A stretch of DNA of 64,000 nucleotides from Pseudomonadota bacterium (GCA_023412805.1 JAEZRM010000136.1:1-64000); one strand, 5' to 3'. Shown: positions 53,301 to 61,761, counted from the stretch's first letter. The notes: a model not told the origin generated them from the sequence alone. Numbers and translations are program-made.

Positions 53301-53624
53301 GGCATCGGAGCTGGTTCCGACGAGGAAGCGGGCCGTGACGAGCACGCCGTCGTCCTCACTCTGCGAATAGACATGCTCGACGCCGTCAATGCTCTTGACG
53401 ATGGCCTCGAGGGGCTCGGTGACCAGCTTCACCGCATCCTCGGCCTTCAGCCCATTGGCCTCGACCCGGATGTCGACCATCGGTACCGAGATCTGCGGCT
53501 CCTCTTCGCGCGGCAGTGTGACGAGCGCCACGAGACCGAGCGCGAAGGCCGCGAGCAGAAAGAGCGGTGTCAGCGCGGAGCCGATGAAGGCGCGCGTGAG
53601 GCCGCCGGCAATGCCGAGCTTCAT
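50400..53624 (-). CDS. RND-family efflux transporter, inner-membrane subunit
   Basis: The 1074-residue protein is a full RND pump with 12 membrane helices and two large periplasmic loops. The N-terminal LGLVALVTLPREEEPQISVPMV and the TM4 proton-relay pair in SIGILVDDAIVVIENIARH are typical. It is nearer the multidrug/AcrB-like branch than CusA/CzcA, since no Met or acidic metal-site cluster stands out. Its start overlaps the stop of the adaptor gene (ATGA). The operon begins with a BigR/SqrR-like repressor, so it may export a sulfur-related compound; no outer-membrane factor is present. Confidence 0.9.
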   Translation of the reverse strand: MKLGIAGGLTRAFIGSALTPLFLLAAFALGLVALVTLPREEEPQISVPMVDIRVEANGLKAEDAVKLVTEPLEAIVKSIDGVEHVYSQSEDDGVLVTARFLVGTSSDAAILRVHEKIRANMERIPVGIPEPLIVGRGIDDVAIVVVTLTPTPEAASRWTSNDLTRLARELRSEVIKLADIGLTYMVGEQPEEISVEPDPEKLSLYGVTLQQLSAKVSGANRSLQIGKVREVQQQRTLLAGQTLQSASEIGNLFITARDGRPVYVRDVARVVLATEPTEARVTNVRKMPAGLERSPAVSLAIAKRPGTNAVVIADEIIERLEQVRGQIFPADVEMAITRNYGESANEKANELLFHLALATISIVILVAVAIGWREAMVVAVVIPTTILLTLFAARIMGYTLNRVSLFALIFSIGILVDDAIVVIENIARHWAMKDGRTRTQAAIEAVAEVGNPTIVATLTVVAALLPMLFVSGMMGPYMSPIPANASAAMVFSFFVAVMLTPWLMIKFGGKADPAAHAHDAAHGGWLGRAYIATARPILQSKQRSWGFLLAVGIVTLASLALLYTQHVTVKLLPFDNKTELQVVVDLPKGASVEETDRVLQSMVERLAVVPDVVSFQTYAGTAAPFNFNGLVRHYYLRAEPQQGDIAVNLTSKKRRARASHDVALELRARLKDLPLPAGTAVKVVEPPPGPPVLATLLAEIYGPDAETRRAVATKVRAAFESVPFIVDIDDSFHNRPERVRIAIDQNNLEYHRVEQNDVYDTIRSLGSGTTVGYSHRGGGRQPIPIRIALPKSERVVSERTLAMPVPANALPGARDIVELGDVVSVTREPASYPIFRRNGRAAAMITAELAGAFEAPVYGMIAVADAIAKADWGDVQKPAIVLHGQPRDESKPTLLWDGEWEVTWITFRDMGAAFAVAILGIYILVVAQFGSFKLPLVILTPIPLTLIGIMLGHWLFAAPFTATSMIGFIALAGIIVRNSILLVDFIRHARTNDRPLIDVLLEAGAIRFKPILLTALAAMIGAAVILTDPIFQGLAISLLFGLASSTALTVLVIPAIYVVLRGERDRIQKEERLA

Positions 53625-54643
53625 GGCCTACGCTCCGGGAGCACGATACGGTCACCGTCGCGCAGACCGCTCAGAATTTCGATGCGCGTCGCGTCGCCGA
53701 GCTGCAGCGTTTCGCCGAGGATGACGGCGACTTCGATCGCGCCGCCGGCCGTCGCGACACGCACATAGTCCACTCCCCGTCGCGTAACGAGGGCTTGCGG
53801 CGGCACCGCCAGCACGGACCGCTGCGCCACGGGTATCCAGACCATCGTACGCTCGTTGACGAAGTAGTTGCCGATGTCGTCCACCTCGACGTCGGCGATG
53901 ACCCGGCCGTCTGCGATCTCGGGATAAACCTTCGCAATACGGCCTGCGCGCGCGCCCGTGGTGCTGCCACCGGGTGCGGCGGAAAGGCCGCGCCGGTCGA
54001 TGCGGACGGTAGCACCTTGGCGGATCTCCGCCGCATGCCGCTCCGGGAGTGACAGACGCAGATAGTATTGCCCGCTGGCGATGCGAGCGATCTCCTCGCC
54101 GGGGAGCACAACCGAGCCGGGCGTTACCGGAACTCTCAGAACGCGCCCGTCGGCCGGCGCCAGCACCTCGCCTTCCCGCGAGCGCTGCTCGATCACGGCC
54201 ATGTCCGCCCGCGCGGCGGCGACCTGATTCACGATGACGTCGAACTGCAGCTTTGCCTGATCGAGGCGCGTCTGGCTGGTGACCCCGCGCTCGAGAAGCT
54301 GTTGTGATCGCTCGAGCTCGGTGCGCGCGTTGTCGAGCTGTGAGAGAAGCGCCTTGAGCTTTGCATTCGCCGAGCTGCGCTCGAGCGCCAGCTTGTCGTC
54401 GACCACCAGGGCGACGATTTCATCCTTCTTGACCTCCTTGCCCTCGCTGATCCTGATTTCCCGGATGGACCCGCCGATCCGCGCCCGTGCGGGGACGACA
54501 GTACGGCTCGCGACCTGACCGAACACAGCCTTCATGTCCGGCACCGTCATGGCCTGCACGACGAATTCCGTCGCTGAGACCGACGTGGGGCTGGCAATGA
54601 TGGTCAGAAGCGCAATGAGGGAACTGAGACGACGGGAAGACAT
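53621..54643 (-). CDS. RND efflux periplasmic adaptor (HlyD/MFP family)
   Basis: The 340-residue protein has a signal peptide (residues 1-24, SVSA), a lipoyl half (RARIGGSIREIRISEGKEVKKDE), a helical hairpin (about 90-150) and the second lipoyl half (VLAPADGRVLRVPVTPGSVV). A beta-barrel and membrane-proximal domain follow. It links the RND pump to an outer-membrane channel. It is 67 bp downstream of the DUF2892 gene and overlaps the pump gene by 4 bp, so the three probably share a transcript with the repressor. Confidence 0.9.
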   Translation of the reverse strand: MSSRRLSSLIALLTIIASPTSVSATEFVVQAMTVPDMKAVFGQVASRTVVPARARIGGSIREIRISEGKEVKKDEIVALVVDDKLALERSSANAKLKALLSQLDNARTELERSQQLLERGVTSQTRLDQAKLQFDVIVNQVAAARADMAVIEQRSREGEVLAPADGRVLRVPVTPGSVVLPGEEIARIASGQYYLRLSLPERHAAEIRQGATVRIDRRGLSAAPGGSTTGARAGRIAKVYPEIADGRVIADVEVDDIGNYFVNERTMVWIPVAQRSVLAVPPQALVTRRGVDYVRVATAGGAIEVAVILGETLQLGDATRIEILSGLRDGDRIVLPERRP

Positions 54644-54710
54644 GGGAGCTCTCGAGAGTGTTCGGCCGCGCCCTGCTATGCGGGCGCAGTCCGTCAGGTC
54701 GGATGCGCCT

Positions 54711-54914
54711 TCATCGGAAGGCTTCGCCGGGCCTGATGCCGAGCTTTCTGAAAATCACGGCTGCCGGACAGAAGCCGGTGAACGACGCCTGAATCAGGTT
54801 GAGCCCAATGAAGGCGGTCAGGAGGTACCAGTAGGGCGAGACGTAAGTCCCGAGTGCCAGCGACACGAGCACCATGATGCCGGCGAACAGCAGAACGGCA
54901 CGGTCGAGTGTCAT
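54711..54914 (-). CDS. DUF2892 (YgaP-type) membrane protein
   Basis: The 67-residue protein has two membrane helices and the DUF2892 ending TAFIGLNLIQASFTGFCPAAVIFRKLGI, split here by family variation only. DUF2892 domains form the membrane part of YgaP-type rhodanese proteins and occur alone in sulfide-response operons. FTGFCPA keeps the conserved cysteine. The start overlaps the repressor stop (ATGA). Confidence 0.9.
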   Translation of the reverse strand: MTLDRAVLLFAGIMVLVSLALGTYVSPYWYLLTAFIGLNLIQASFTGFCPAAVIFRKLGIRPGEAFR

Positions 54915-55327
54915 CGTCTTTCTCCTTTCAATGTGTAGGTTTGCTCCATCAGGGCCCGCTGCTTTCTGCCCGCATCTTGGTCGTGCGCGCCTCTCTCTGC
55001 CGGCTCCAGCGTCGATGGCGCGCAGTAGGCGGCATAGAGGCTCTGCATCACGTCTCGGGCCGGGCCGCTGGCGAGGCTGTACCAGACGGTCTGACCGTCC
55101 CGGCGTGCTGCGATGATGCGGTCGCGACGCAGCAGCGCGAGGTGCTGGGAGGCTGTCGAATCGCGGACATCGAGGAAGTCGGCGAGCTGACGGACGGATT
55201 TCTCACCACCGATGAGCTGACAAAGGATCAGGAGCCGGTGGCGATTGGCTAATGCCTTCAGCAGATCGCTCGCTTGGTCAGCCGCAGCGCGCATGGCATT
55301 CGCATCGATGGCTGTCTTTATATTCAT
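54911..55327 (-). CDS. ArsR-family repressor of BigR/SqrR (persulfide-sensing) type
   Basis: Counted from ATG 55327 the protein is 138 residues with an ArsR winged helix. Cys36 (LLILCQLIGGEKS) and Cys102 (LYAAYCAPS) are 66 residues apart, the same spacing as the sensing pair Cys41/Cys107 of SqrR. A DUF2892 gene and SQR adjacent support sulfide or persulfide sensing. The start is open: the promoter TTGACA-N17-TATATT (55363-55335) puts the transcript start at or beside ATG 55327, which would make a nearly leaderless mRNA; ATG 55294 is the alternative. The frame opens upstream at 55363 but overlaps the promoter. Confidence 0.88.
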   Translation of the reverse strand: MNIKTAIDANAMRAAADQASDLLKALANRHRLLILCQLIGGEKSVRQLADFLDVRDSTASQHLALLRRDRIIAARRDGQTVWYSLASGPARDVMQSLYAAYCAPSTLEPAERGAHDQDAGRKQRALMEQTYTLKGERR

Positions 55328-55722
55328 AGTTGCGAATATATTCATTATTGAATATATTGTCAATAAGGAGAGGTGGTCGGCGCCCGATCGCAGGCCGCAT
55401 TCCCAGGGGAGTTAGCTGTCATGCCTGTGCGGGCCCCCGTTGCGTGTGGAGGTTGCGTCGGTATCACCGACGCCGGCTACGCAGAGGCAATACGCTCAGC
55501 CATTGGTCAGGTTGGCACGGCGCGGGATGCGCCTCCCTGTCCTGGATCAAGGGCCACTGGCCCAATTGGCCGCAGGGTTCGATTAGGCAAGCTGGGCGTC
55601 GCTCGCGTCCTGGCGGTCGCGCCGGCGCGCGGCGCCTTCGCGACCGATCAGGCTGTTGTTGTGGCTGATTGCGGTAGGCGCGCTGCGGATGACGCGGCGG
55701 CTGTCGCACAAGGAGAGACACG
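55328..55722. promoter_or_regulatory. SQR leader region
   Basis: After the divergent promoters at 55330-55363 this stretch to 55722 contains no supported gene. Frames across it are Ala/Arg-rich and lack ribosome sites. It is the long 5' leader of the SQR gene, about 360 nt from the rightward -10, and could hold a further regulatory structure, which I could not identify. Confidence 0.5.
55330..55363. promoter_or_regulatory. Overlapping divergent promoters in an AT-rich operator
   Basis: On the minus strand TTGACA (55363-55358), 17 bp, TATATT (55340-55335). On the plus strand TTGCGA (55330-55335), 17 bp, TATATT (55353-55358). Each -10 overlaps or abuts the other's -35. GAATATATTC (55334-55343) is a perfect palindrome and GAATATATTG (55350-55359) nearly repeats it, fitting the AT-rich ATATTC-type operators of BigR-like repressors. 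A bound dimer would block both promoters. Confidence 0.75.
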
Positions 55723-57015
55723 ATGAAAAGACGCGCATTCATGACGGGAGCCGGCGCGCTCGCGGCATCGGGCTTGGCGGTCGGCGCCGTGCCAGCGCAG
55801 ACCTCTGCGGCTCGGCCGCGTGTGGTCATCGCGGGAGCGGGCGCAGCCGGCCTTGCCCTCGCCGCCCGCCTGCGCCGGCAGATGGAGAACGCCACGGTCG
55901 TTCTCATCGACGCCAAGAAGGAGCACCATTTCCAGCCCGGCTTCACGCTTGTCGGCGCCGGTCTTTGGCGGCCGGGCGATGTCACGGAGGCCAATGCCGA
56001 CTACGTGCCGCGCGGCGTGGAATGGATCGAGCAGGTGGTCGCCGAGTTCAACCCCGAGACCAACACCGTCGTCACCGCGTCCGGGCAGCAGGTGCCCTAT
56101 GACTTCCTGTTCGTCGCGACGGGGCTGAAGCTCGACTACCAGGCGATCCAGGGTATGGATGCCACGCTCATCGGCAAGGATGGGATCGCCTCGATCTATG
56201 CCGGCCCGGCTGAAGCAGCAGCATCCGCTGCCGCAATCGACCGCTTCCTTGCAACAGGTGGCGTTGGTCTGTTCGGGCGTCCGGCCGGTGAGATGAAATG
56301 CGCCGGCGCGCCACTGAAGGTCACCTTCATCGTGGAAGACAAGGCGCGTCGCCAAAACCGGCGCGGGACCGTGAAGCTGATCTACAATGCGCACAATCCC
56401 GCACTTTTCGCCGTGCCGCCGGTCCATGAGAAGGTGAAATCGCTCTTCGCGGCACGCGACATCGCAGCGAACTACAATCATGTACTGAAAGCGATCGATC
56501 CCGGCACTAAACGGGCGACATACGCGACACAGACTGGCGACGTCACACTCAGCTACGATTTTATCCATGTCGTGCCGCCGATGCGCGCGCCGGATGCGGT
56601 GCGCAACAGCCCTCTTGCGTGGCAGGGCGGCCCGCTCGCCGTCGACGGATGGGTCGAGGCCGACAAGGCGACGCTGCGCCATCCGCGGTTCGCGAACGTC
56701 TTCGCGGTCGGCGATGTAGCGGGTGTCCCGCGCGGCAAGACGGCCGCGAGCGTGAAATGGCAGGTGCCGGTGGTCGTCGACAATCTCGTCGCCGAGACGG
56801 CAGGGCGCAAGGGGACGGCTGCGTACAACGGCTACACCTCCTGCCCGCTGGTGACCGCCTACGGCAAGGCCATGCTGATCGAGTTCGACTACGACGGCAA
56901 CCTGGTCCCGTCGTTTCCGTTCATTCCGCCCCTCGATGAACTCTGGGTGTCCTGGCTGATTGAAGAAAAGGGCCTCAAAGGCGCCTATCGCGCCATGCTG
57001 CGCGGCCGCGCGTAA
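55723..57015 (+). CDS. sqr: Sulfide:quinone oxidoreductase family flavoprotein
   Basis: The 430-residue protein oxidises sulfide and passes electrons to quinone. The N-terminus MKRRAFMTGAGALAASG looks like a Tat-type signal. The FAD site VVIAGAGAAGLALAARL is at 34-50, HHFQPGFTLVGAGLW near 68, and a second nucleotide-site GDVAG near 330. Redox cysteines are Cys193 (EMKCAGAP) and Cys374 (YTSCPLVTAYGK), as in SQR enzymes. The C-terminal hydrophobic segment fits membrane binding. The start has AGGAGAG upstream. It is divergent from the BigR/SqrR-like repressor, and a small membrane protein follows after 12 bp. Confidence 0.88.
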   Translation: MKRRAFMTGAGALAASGLAVGAVPAQTSAARPRVVIAGAGAAGLALAARLRRQMENATVVLIDAKKEHHFQPGFTLVGAGLWRPGDVTEANADYVPRGVEWIEQVVAEFNPETNTVVTASGQQVPYDFLFVATGLKLDYQAIQGMDATLIGKDGIASIYAGPAEAAASAAAIDRFLATGGVGLFGRPAGEMKCAGAPLKVTFIVEDKARRQNRRGTVKLIYNAHNPALFAVPPVHEKVKSLFAARDIAANYNHVLKAIDPGTKRATYATQTGDVTLSYDFIHVVPPMRAPDAVRNSPLAWQGGPLAVDGWVEADKATLRHPRFANVFAVGDVAGVPRGKTAASVKWQVPVVVDNLVAETAGRKGTAAYNGYTSCPLVTAYGKAMLIEFDYDGNLVPSFPFIPPLDELWVSWLIEEKGLKGAYRAMLRGRA

Positions 57016-57027
57016 AGGAGATGCGCC

Positions 57028-57393
57028 ATGAGCGACTTTCATCCCGTCGTGATTTTCTACATCCTCTACGAGAGCATGGGCGTGTGGCTTTGGGTGCTGA
57101 TGGGCCTGGCCCTCGTGCTGCTCCTCGGCGTCATCTCGGGCTTCATGAAGTTGCGCCGCGCGGGCCGGCCGGCTTCGCGATCACTGGTGGCGGCTGTTGT
57201 CGCCGGACTGTTTGCGGCGGCGGTCGTGACCTTCGCCGTGCCTATCTGGACGCTCGCCGATCCGAGCGCCCTCAGCGCGCCGGTCGACTATGTCGTTGCG
57301 TTTCTCTTCGCGCTGGTTCCCGGCGCGATCATTGCGTCATTGATCTTCATGCTGGCGGCGCGCCGGTGTGCGCGCGCTGCCGTTGCCACCTAG
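57028..57393 (+). CDS. Small membrane protein (DUF5368-like) next to SQR
   Basis: The 121-residue protein has three or four membrane helices (about 7-36, 50-72, 84-110) and a small basic cytosolic loop. I recall DUF5368 proteins directly after SQR genes in alphaproteobacteria; the position here, 12 bp after SQR with AAGGAGATGCGCC before the ATG, is consistent. Function is unknown; it may anchor or assist SQR. Confidence 0.72.
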   Translation: MSDFHPVVIFYILYESMGVWLWVLMGLALVLLLGVISGFMKLRRAGRPASRSLVAAVVAGLFAAAVVTFAVPIWTLADPSALSAPVDYVVAFLFALVPGAIIASLIFMLAARRCARAAVAT

Positions 57394-57510
57394 TGAGACC
57401 AAGCGGGCAGCGCTGCGCTTGATGCTCGTCAACGTCCAGCAACGGCGCGTTGCTTAGACTTAAGAGACATTGTTCGCCCGCGCGGTACAGTAACCAGAGC
57501 CTTCATCGCC

Positions 57511-58665
57511 ATGCGCTATCACCGCCTTGTCCTGTTCGGTGTCCTGCTGGCGATCGCTGGATCGGCTTATGCATTCGTTTCGCGGCGGCCCATTGCTGTG
57601 ACGGTGGCGACGGCGCGAGAGAATGTGCCGGTCCGCGTGTTCGGCCTCGGAACCGTGGAGGCACAAGTGATCTCGCGCATCGGCTTCGAGGTCGGCGCCG
57701 GGATCTCCGAACTCAACGCAGATCACGGTGATGTGGTGAACCGGGGGCGGGTGCTGGCGCGGCTTCGCGACACGCAGCAGAAAGCAAAGGTCGCGCGCGC
57801 CAGAGCGATCGCCGTCAGTGCCGAGGTCGCGGTGAAGAGGGCTGGCGCTAATGTCGTCAAGGCCCGTGCCATCCTTGCTCAGCGCATCGAGATGAACAGG
57901 CGGCGTCAGCAGCTGGTGGACCGTCAGGTCACCTCGGCACAGTCGGCGGAGGAAGCCCAACGCGACGAGGAGGTGGCCAAGGCCGAGCTTCTTGTCGCCG
58001 AAAGCGATGTCGATGTTGCCAAGGCGCAGCTCACCGATGCGAGAGCGCAGCTCGACTACGAGACGGCGATCCTGGATCAGCATGTGCTTCTTGCACCCTT
58101 CGATGCCATCGTCGTCGACCGGCAAAAGGAGCTTGGGACGGTGATCAAGGCGGGGGATCCGATCTTCACGCTGGCAGCCGTCGGCTCCTTCTGGGTGCTC
58201 GCCTATGTCGACGAAGCCCGCGCAGGTGCAATTGCGGTCGGCCAGCCAGCGGAGGTCCGGCTCCGGTCCCTGCCCAACCAGGAGTTCGCGGCACGCGTCG
58301 TCCGCGTCGGCATCGAGAGCGACCGCATTACCGAGGAGCGGCGAGTCTATGTGAGATGCGAGCAATGTCCGGTGCAGGTTCATCTCGGCGAGCAGGCCGA
58401 AGTGTTGATCACCGTCGGCAACCTGCAGAATGCGCGGCTCGTGCCGGAGGCTGCCGTCACCGGCTATGACGGCGCCAAGGGTACAGTGTGGAGTGTCGAG
58501 AATGGCCGTCTGAGCCGCCGACTGGTTTCGCTCGGCCATCGGACCGAGGATGCCCGGATCGAGATCAGGGATGGTTTGCCACGCGATGCCGCGGTCGTCA
58601 CCAGAGTGAGCCCGTCGCTGCAGGAAGGCCGGAACGTGAGGGCCAGCCCGGAAAGCAAGCCATGA
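57511..58665 (+). CDS. HlyD-family periplasmic adaptor of ABC exporter
   Basis: The 384-residue protein has an N-terminal hydrophobic anchor (about 5-24), a lipoyl domain (VRVFGLGTVEAQVISRIGFEVG) and a long coiled-coil hairpin (about 80-185). The second lipoyl half contains LLAPFDAIVVDRQKELGTVIKAGDP. The stop overlaps the permease start as ATGA. With the following permease and ATPase it forms a DevBCA/MacAB-like export set. An outer-membrane channel is not encoded here. Substrate is unknown. Confidence 0.88.
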   Translation: MRYHRLVLFGVLLAIAGSAYAFVSRRPIAVTVATARENVPVRVFGLGTVEAQVISRIGFEVGAGISELNADHGDVVNRGRVLARLRDTQQKAKVARARAIAVSAEVAVKRAGANVVKARAILAQRIEMNRRRQQLVDRQVTSAQSAEEAQRDEEVAKAELLVAESDVDVAKAQLTDARAQLDYETAILDQHVLLAPFDAIVVDRQKELGTVIKAGDPIFTLAAVGSFWVLAYVDEARAGAIAVGQPAEVRLRSLPNQEFAARVVRVGIESDRITEERRVYVRCEQCPVQVHLGEQAEVLITVGNLQNARLVPEAAVTGYDGAKGTVWSVENGRLSRRLVSLGHRTEDARIEIRDGLPRDAAVVTRVSPSLQEGRNVRASPESKP

Positions 58666-59795
58666 ACCTGGCTTACCGGGATGTCCGGCACAATCTGTTC
58701 CGCTTCCTGCTCACTTGCTTTGGCCTGAGCCTCCTGCTCAGCGTCGTACTCGCGATGATCGGCGTCTATCGGGGGATTGTCGTCGAGGCCTACACGTTCG
58801 CCCGCAATCACGGCGTGGATCTGTGGGTCGTGGAATCCGGCTCGCGCGGACCATTTGCGGAAGCCTCCCGCATCCCGGGAGATAGCCGCGAGGGTATCGC
58901 ACGTCTCCACGGCGTGACGGCAGCCGGGTCCGTCACATATCAATCCGTCGAAGCCGAGCACCACGGTAGGAAGGTCCGCCTCTTCGTCATCGGCTTCGAG
59001 CCCACCCGTCCGGGAGGGCCAGCAGGCATTGTCTCCGGCCGCACGATTGCGCGAAGCCATCATGAGATGGTGGCCGACCGGCTCACCGGCCTTAACCTCG
59101 GCGATCGCATCAGGCTCGGACGCACCACCTTTACGGCCGTCGGTCTAACCGAAGGCAATGTCGCGTCGAGCGGCGATCCGGTTGCCTTCATCACGCTGCC
59201 CGATGCGCAGAAGCTGCAGTTCGATCTGGCGCCGTCCGCCGCGCGCGTTCAACAGGCCCGCGGCACGCAAGGCGCGAGCCGCGACACGGTCAACGCCGTC
59301 CTCGCCCGCGTAGCGCCGGGTGCGGATATCGGCAGGGTCGCAGAGTCGGTGCGCCGATGGCGCCATCTTTCCGCATTCACCCAGGTCGCGCAGGAGCGCA
59401 TTCTCGCCGAGTCGCTCGTCGACCGCGCGCGCCGTCAGATCGGCATGTTCACGAGCATCCTGTTACTCGTCTCGGCGGTGATCATCGCGCTCATCATCTA
59501 TACGATGACCATGGAGAAGCTGCGCCAGATCGCCATGCTGAAGCTCATCGGTGCGCCAGATCGCACGATCGTCGGCATGATCGTGCAGCAGGCCCTAGCG
59601 CTCGGAGCCCTCAGCTTCGTCCTCGGCACCTTGCTGATCCTACAAATCAAGGATCTCTTTCCACGTCGCATCGTGCTGGAGCCGGACAATGTGATGGCAC
59701 TCGGTATCGTCGTCGTCATTATCTGCCTGCTCGCGAGTGCGCTCGGCGTCCGCGCAGCGCTCAGGGCCGATCCAGCGACGGCACTTGGGAGCTGA
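58662..59795 (+). CDS. ABC transporter permease (FtsX/DevC-like)
   Basis: The 378-residue protein has one N-terminal helix (about 12-35), a large periplasmic domain, and three C-terminal helices (about 265-285, 310-335, 350-370), the FtsX/MacB layout of a separate permease. MKLIGAPDRTIVGMIVQQ-like coupling helix sequence (MLKLIGAPD) is visible near 290. The start at 58662 overlaps the adaptor stop. It pairs with the ATPase 2 bp downstream. Confidence 0.88.
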   Translation: MNLAYRDVRHNLFRFLLTCFGLSLLLSVVLAMIGVYRGIVVEAYTFARNHGVDLWVVESGSRGPFAEASRIPGDSREGIARLHGVTAAGSVTYQSVEAEHHGRKVRLFVIGFEPTRPGGPAGIVSGRTIARSHHEMVADRLTGLNLGDRIRLGRTTFTAVGLTEGNVASSGDPVAFITLPDAQKLQFDLAPSAARVQQARGTQGASRDTVNAVLARVAPGADIGRVAESVRRWRHLSAFTQVAQERILAESLVDRARRQIGMFTSILLLVSAVIIALIIYTMTMEKLRQIAMLKLIGAPDRTIVGMIVQQALALGALSFVLGTLLILQIKDLFPRRIVLEPDNVMALGIVVVIICLLASALGVRAALRADPATALGS

Positions 59796-59797
59796 TC

Positions 59798-60520
59798 ATG
59801 AGTGCTTCAGCAGAGCAAAATGCGCTGGTCAGCCTGCGGGGCATCGCCAAGCACTTCGGCGAGGGAGATACCCGGATCGACGCCCTGCGCGACATCTCCC
59901 TCGACGTCGCGCCGGGCGAAGTTGTGGCGCTGCGCGGGCCGTCCGGCTCGGGCAAGACGACGTTGCTGAACGTGATCGCCTGCATTCTCGACCCATCGGA
60001 CGGCAGCATGAGCCTCGACAGCGAGGTCGTGTTCGACTGCTGGTGGCGGCGTCGGGACTTGCGCCGGCTGCGTCTGGAAAAGATCGGCTTCATCTTCCAG
60101 TTCCACAATCTACTGCCGTTTCTCAATGCCATCGACAATGTGGCGATCGTTCTGCAACTGGCCGGCTGGCCGCCCGATGACGCGCAAAGGCGCGCCATCG
60201 ACTTGCTCGACTACCTCGAGGTCGGGTCGCGAAAGACGGCGTTCCCTGCCAAGCTGTCGGGCGGCGAGGCACAACGCGTGGCAATCGCGCGCGCGCTGGC
60301 GAACCGGCCCCGGATCATTCTTGCCGACGAGCCGACTGCTGCCCTCGATTCCAGGCGGGCCCGGATCGTCATGGATCTCTTGCGCAAGCTCGCCGTCGAG
60401 CAGAACGCCGCCGTCATCGCCGTCACGCACGACGAGAAGATCTTCGACCGCTTCGACCGCATGTTCATGCTGCGCGATGGTCGGCTCGAGGACATCGTGA
60501 GCCTGAGTTCAAGGGGATAG
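59798..60520 (+). CDS. ABC transporter ATP-binding protein
   Basis: The 240-residue ATPase has Walker A GPSGSGKTTLLN near residue 47, a Q-loop in FIFQFHNLLPF, the signature LSGGEAQRVAIARAL near 152 and Walker B IILADEPTAALD. The His switch follows in AVTHDE. It belongs to the LolD/MacB-like branch and energises the permease encoded 2 bp upstream. A short gap of about 250 bp without a supported gene follows before convergent pssA. Confidence 0.94.
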   Translation: MSASAEQNALVSLRGIAKHFGEGDTRIDALRDISLDVAPGEVVALRGPSGSGKTTLLNVIACILDPSDGSMSLDSEVVFDCWWRRRDLRRLRLEKIGFIFQFHNLLPFLNAIDNVAIVLQLAGWPPDDAQRRAIDLLDYLEVGSRKTAFPAKLSGGEAQRVAIARALANRPRIILADEPTAALDSRRARIVMDLLRKLAVEQNAAVIAVTHDEKIFDRFDRMFMLRDGRLEDIVSLSSRG

Positions 60521-60776
60521 CCCTTCATGAGCGCCGAGAAAGTGAACGGGGTGCTGCCGAGCGGAACCGTCACTGTATTGAGTACGGCATCTCAAGAGTG
60601 CGGGACCGGCCTGAATCACACCGCAATTTCAATCACATATGTGTTCGCAGTTTTGTCCTGTTCGGCTCGCCATGGTTTCTTGGAGCATCCCTATAGATCC
60701 GCAAGTACCCGGACCTGGGCTCTCGCTACAGGCGGAAACAGCGTAAGGCGTTCCGCATCGTTCCGGCACTGAACAG

Positions 60777-61721
60777 CTAGGACGAGCTCCGCTTTACATC
60801 ACCCTCGGCACCCGGGTCGTTCGCCGCGAAGGGGGGGGCGACGCTGCTTGCCGCTGCGGGCTCCTTCGGCGTCTCCGTCGGATGCGCGCGGTCCCACTCT
60901 CTCTGGCGCTGCTGGAAGCGCTGGTAGCTGTAGGGGATCGTTGCCAGATAGACGAGCGTGATCACCGACAGCGTACCGTAAGGATACGTCACGAGCAGGC
61001 CGACCAGCGCCGCGGCTGCCGTCATGATCGGCAGTATGAGCTCGCCGCGAACGCGCTCACCCATGAGCTTTCCCGAGAACGTCGGGATCGTGGAGACGAG
61101 CAGGAACGCCATGATAAGCGTGTAGATCGCGATCACGAGCGGATACGCGCGAACGTCGATCCAGCCGAGCCCATTGAGATAGGACGGCAGCAGCACGGTG
61201 ATCGCGCCGGCGGGCGCAGGCATCCCGGTGAAATAGTTCGACTGCCACTTGGGCTTGTCGACCTCCAGCATCGAGTTGAAGCGGGCGAGCCGCAGCCCCA
61301 TGCCGCAGGCAAAGAGCAGCACCGCAATCCAGCCGAAGCCCTTGAGGCCTGAAAGGCCCCATGTGAAGAGCACGATTGCGGGAGCAACACCGAAGTTGAT
61401 GAAGTCCGCGAGGCTATCGAGCTCGGCTCCGAAGCGCGACTGGGCCTTGAGCGCGCGCGCGAGCCGGCCATCCACGCCGTCGAGAATAGCCGCGACGACG
61501 ATGAGACCGATAGCCAGCTCGAAGCGGTGCTCGATGGCCATGCGGATGGCCGTCACGCCTGCGCACAGGCTCAGCAGCGTGAAGAAGTTCGGCACCAGCA
61601 TCCGCACCGGGATTTTGCGCTCGCGAAAGAGAAGACGCCGGCGCCGTCGCACGCCCGTATCGCGGCTCGAATCCCGATAAGGCTCGTCGTCGTCGATCAA
61701 GTGTCCGCTCCTCATTTCCAT
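60777..61721 (-). CDS. pssA: CDP-diacylglycerol-serine O-phosphatidyltransferase
   Basis: The 314-residue integral membrane enzyme makes phosphatidylserine for phosphatidylethanolamine. The CDP-alcohol phosphotransferase motif is DGVDGRLARALKAQSRFG followed by AELDSLAD near residues 80-105. About eight membrane helices are expected, with a basic, charged N-terminus (DTGVRRRRRLLFRERK) and a hydrophilic C-terminal tail. Two ATGs (61721 and 61715) share one AGGGGAG, so the start is uncertain by two codons. No psd gene is in view. Confidence 0.92.
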   Translation of the reverse strand: MEMRSGHLIDDDEPYRDSSRDTGVRRRRRLLFRERKIPVRMLVPNFFTLLSLCAGVTAIRMAIEHRFELAIGLIVVAAILDGVDGRLARALKAQSRFGAELDSLADFINFGVAPAIVLFTWGLSGLKGFGWIAVLLFACGMGLRLARFNSMLEVDKPKWQSNYFTGMPAPAGAITVLLPSYLNGLGWIDVRAYPLVIAIYTLIMAFLLVSTIPTFSGKLMGERVRGELILPIMTAAAALVGLLVTYPYGTLSVITLVYLATIPYSYQRFQQRQREWDRAHPTETPKEPAAASSVAPPFAANDPGAEGDVKRSSS

Positions 61722-61761
61722 CTTCTCCCCTTTTTCAGGGAGAGGGCATCATGCCTGAAGG

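Noticed and set aside
50400..53624. Heavy-metal (CusA/CzcA) type for the RND pump
   Set aside because: No metal-binding methionine or acidic cluster stands out and the operon is headed by a sulfide-type repressor.
60527..60772. 81-codon frame after the ABC ATPase gene
   Set aside because: It starts close to the ATPase stop but is Ser/Thr/Arg-rich without a domain; treated as intergenic.
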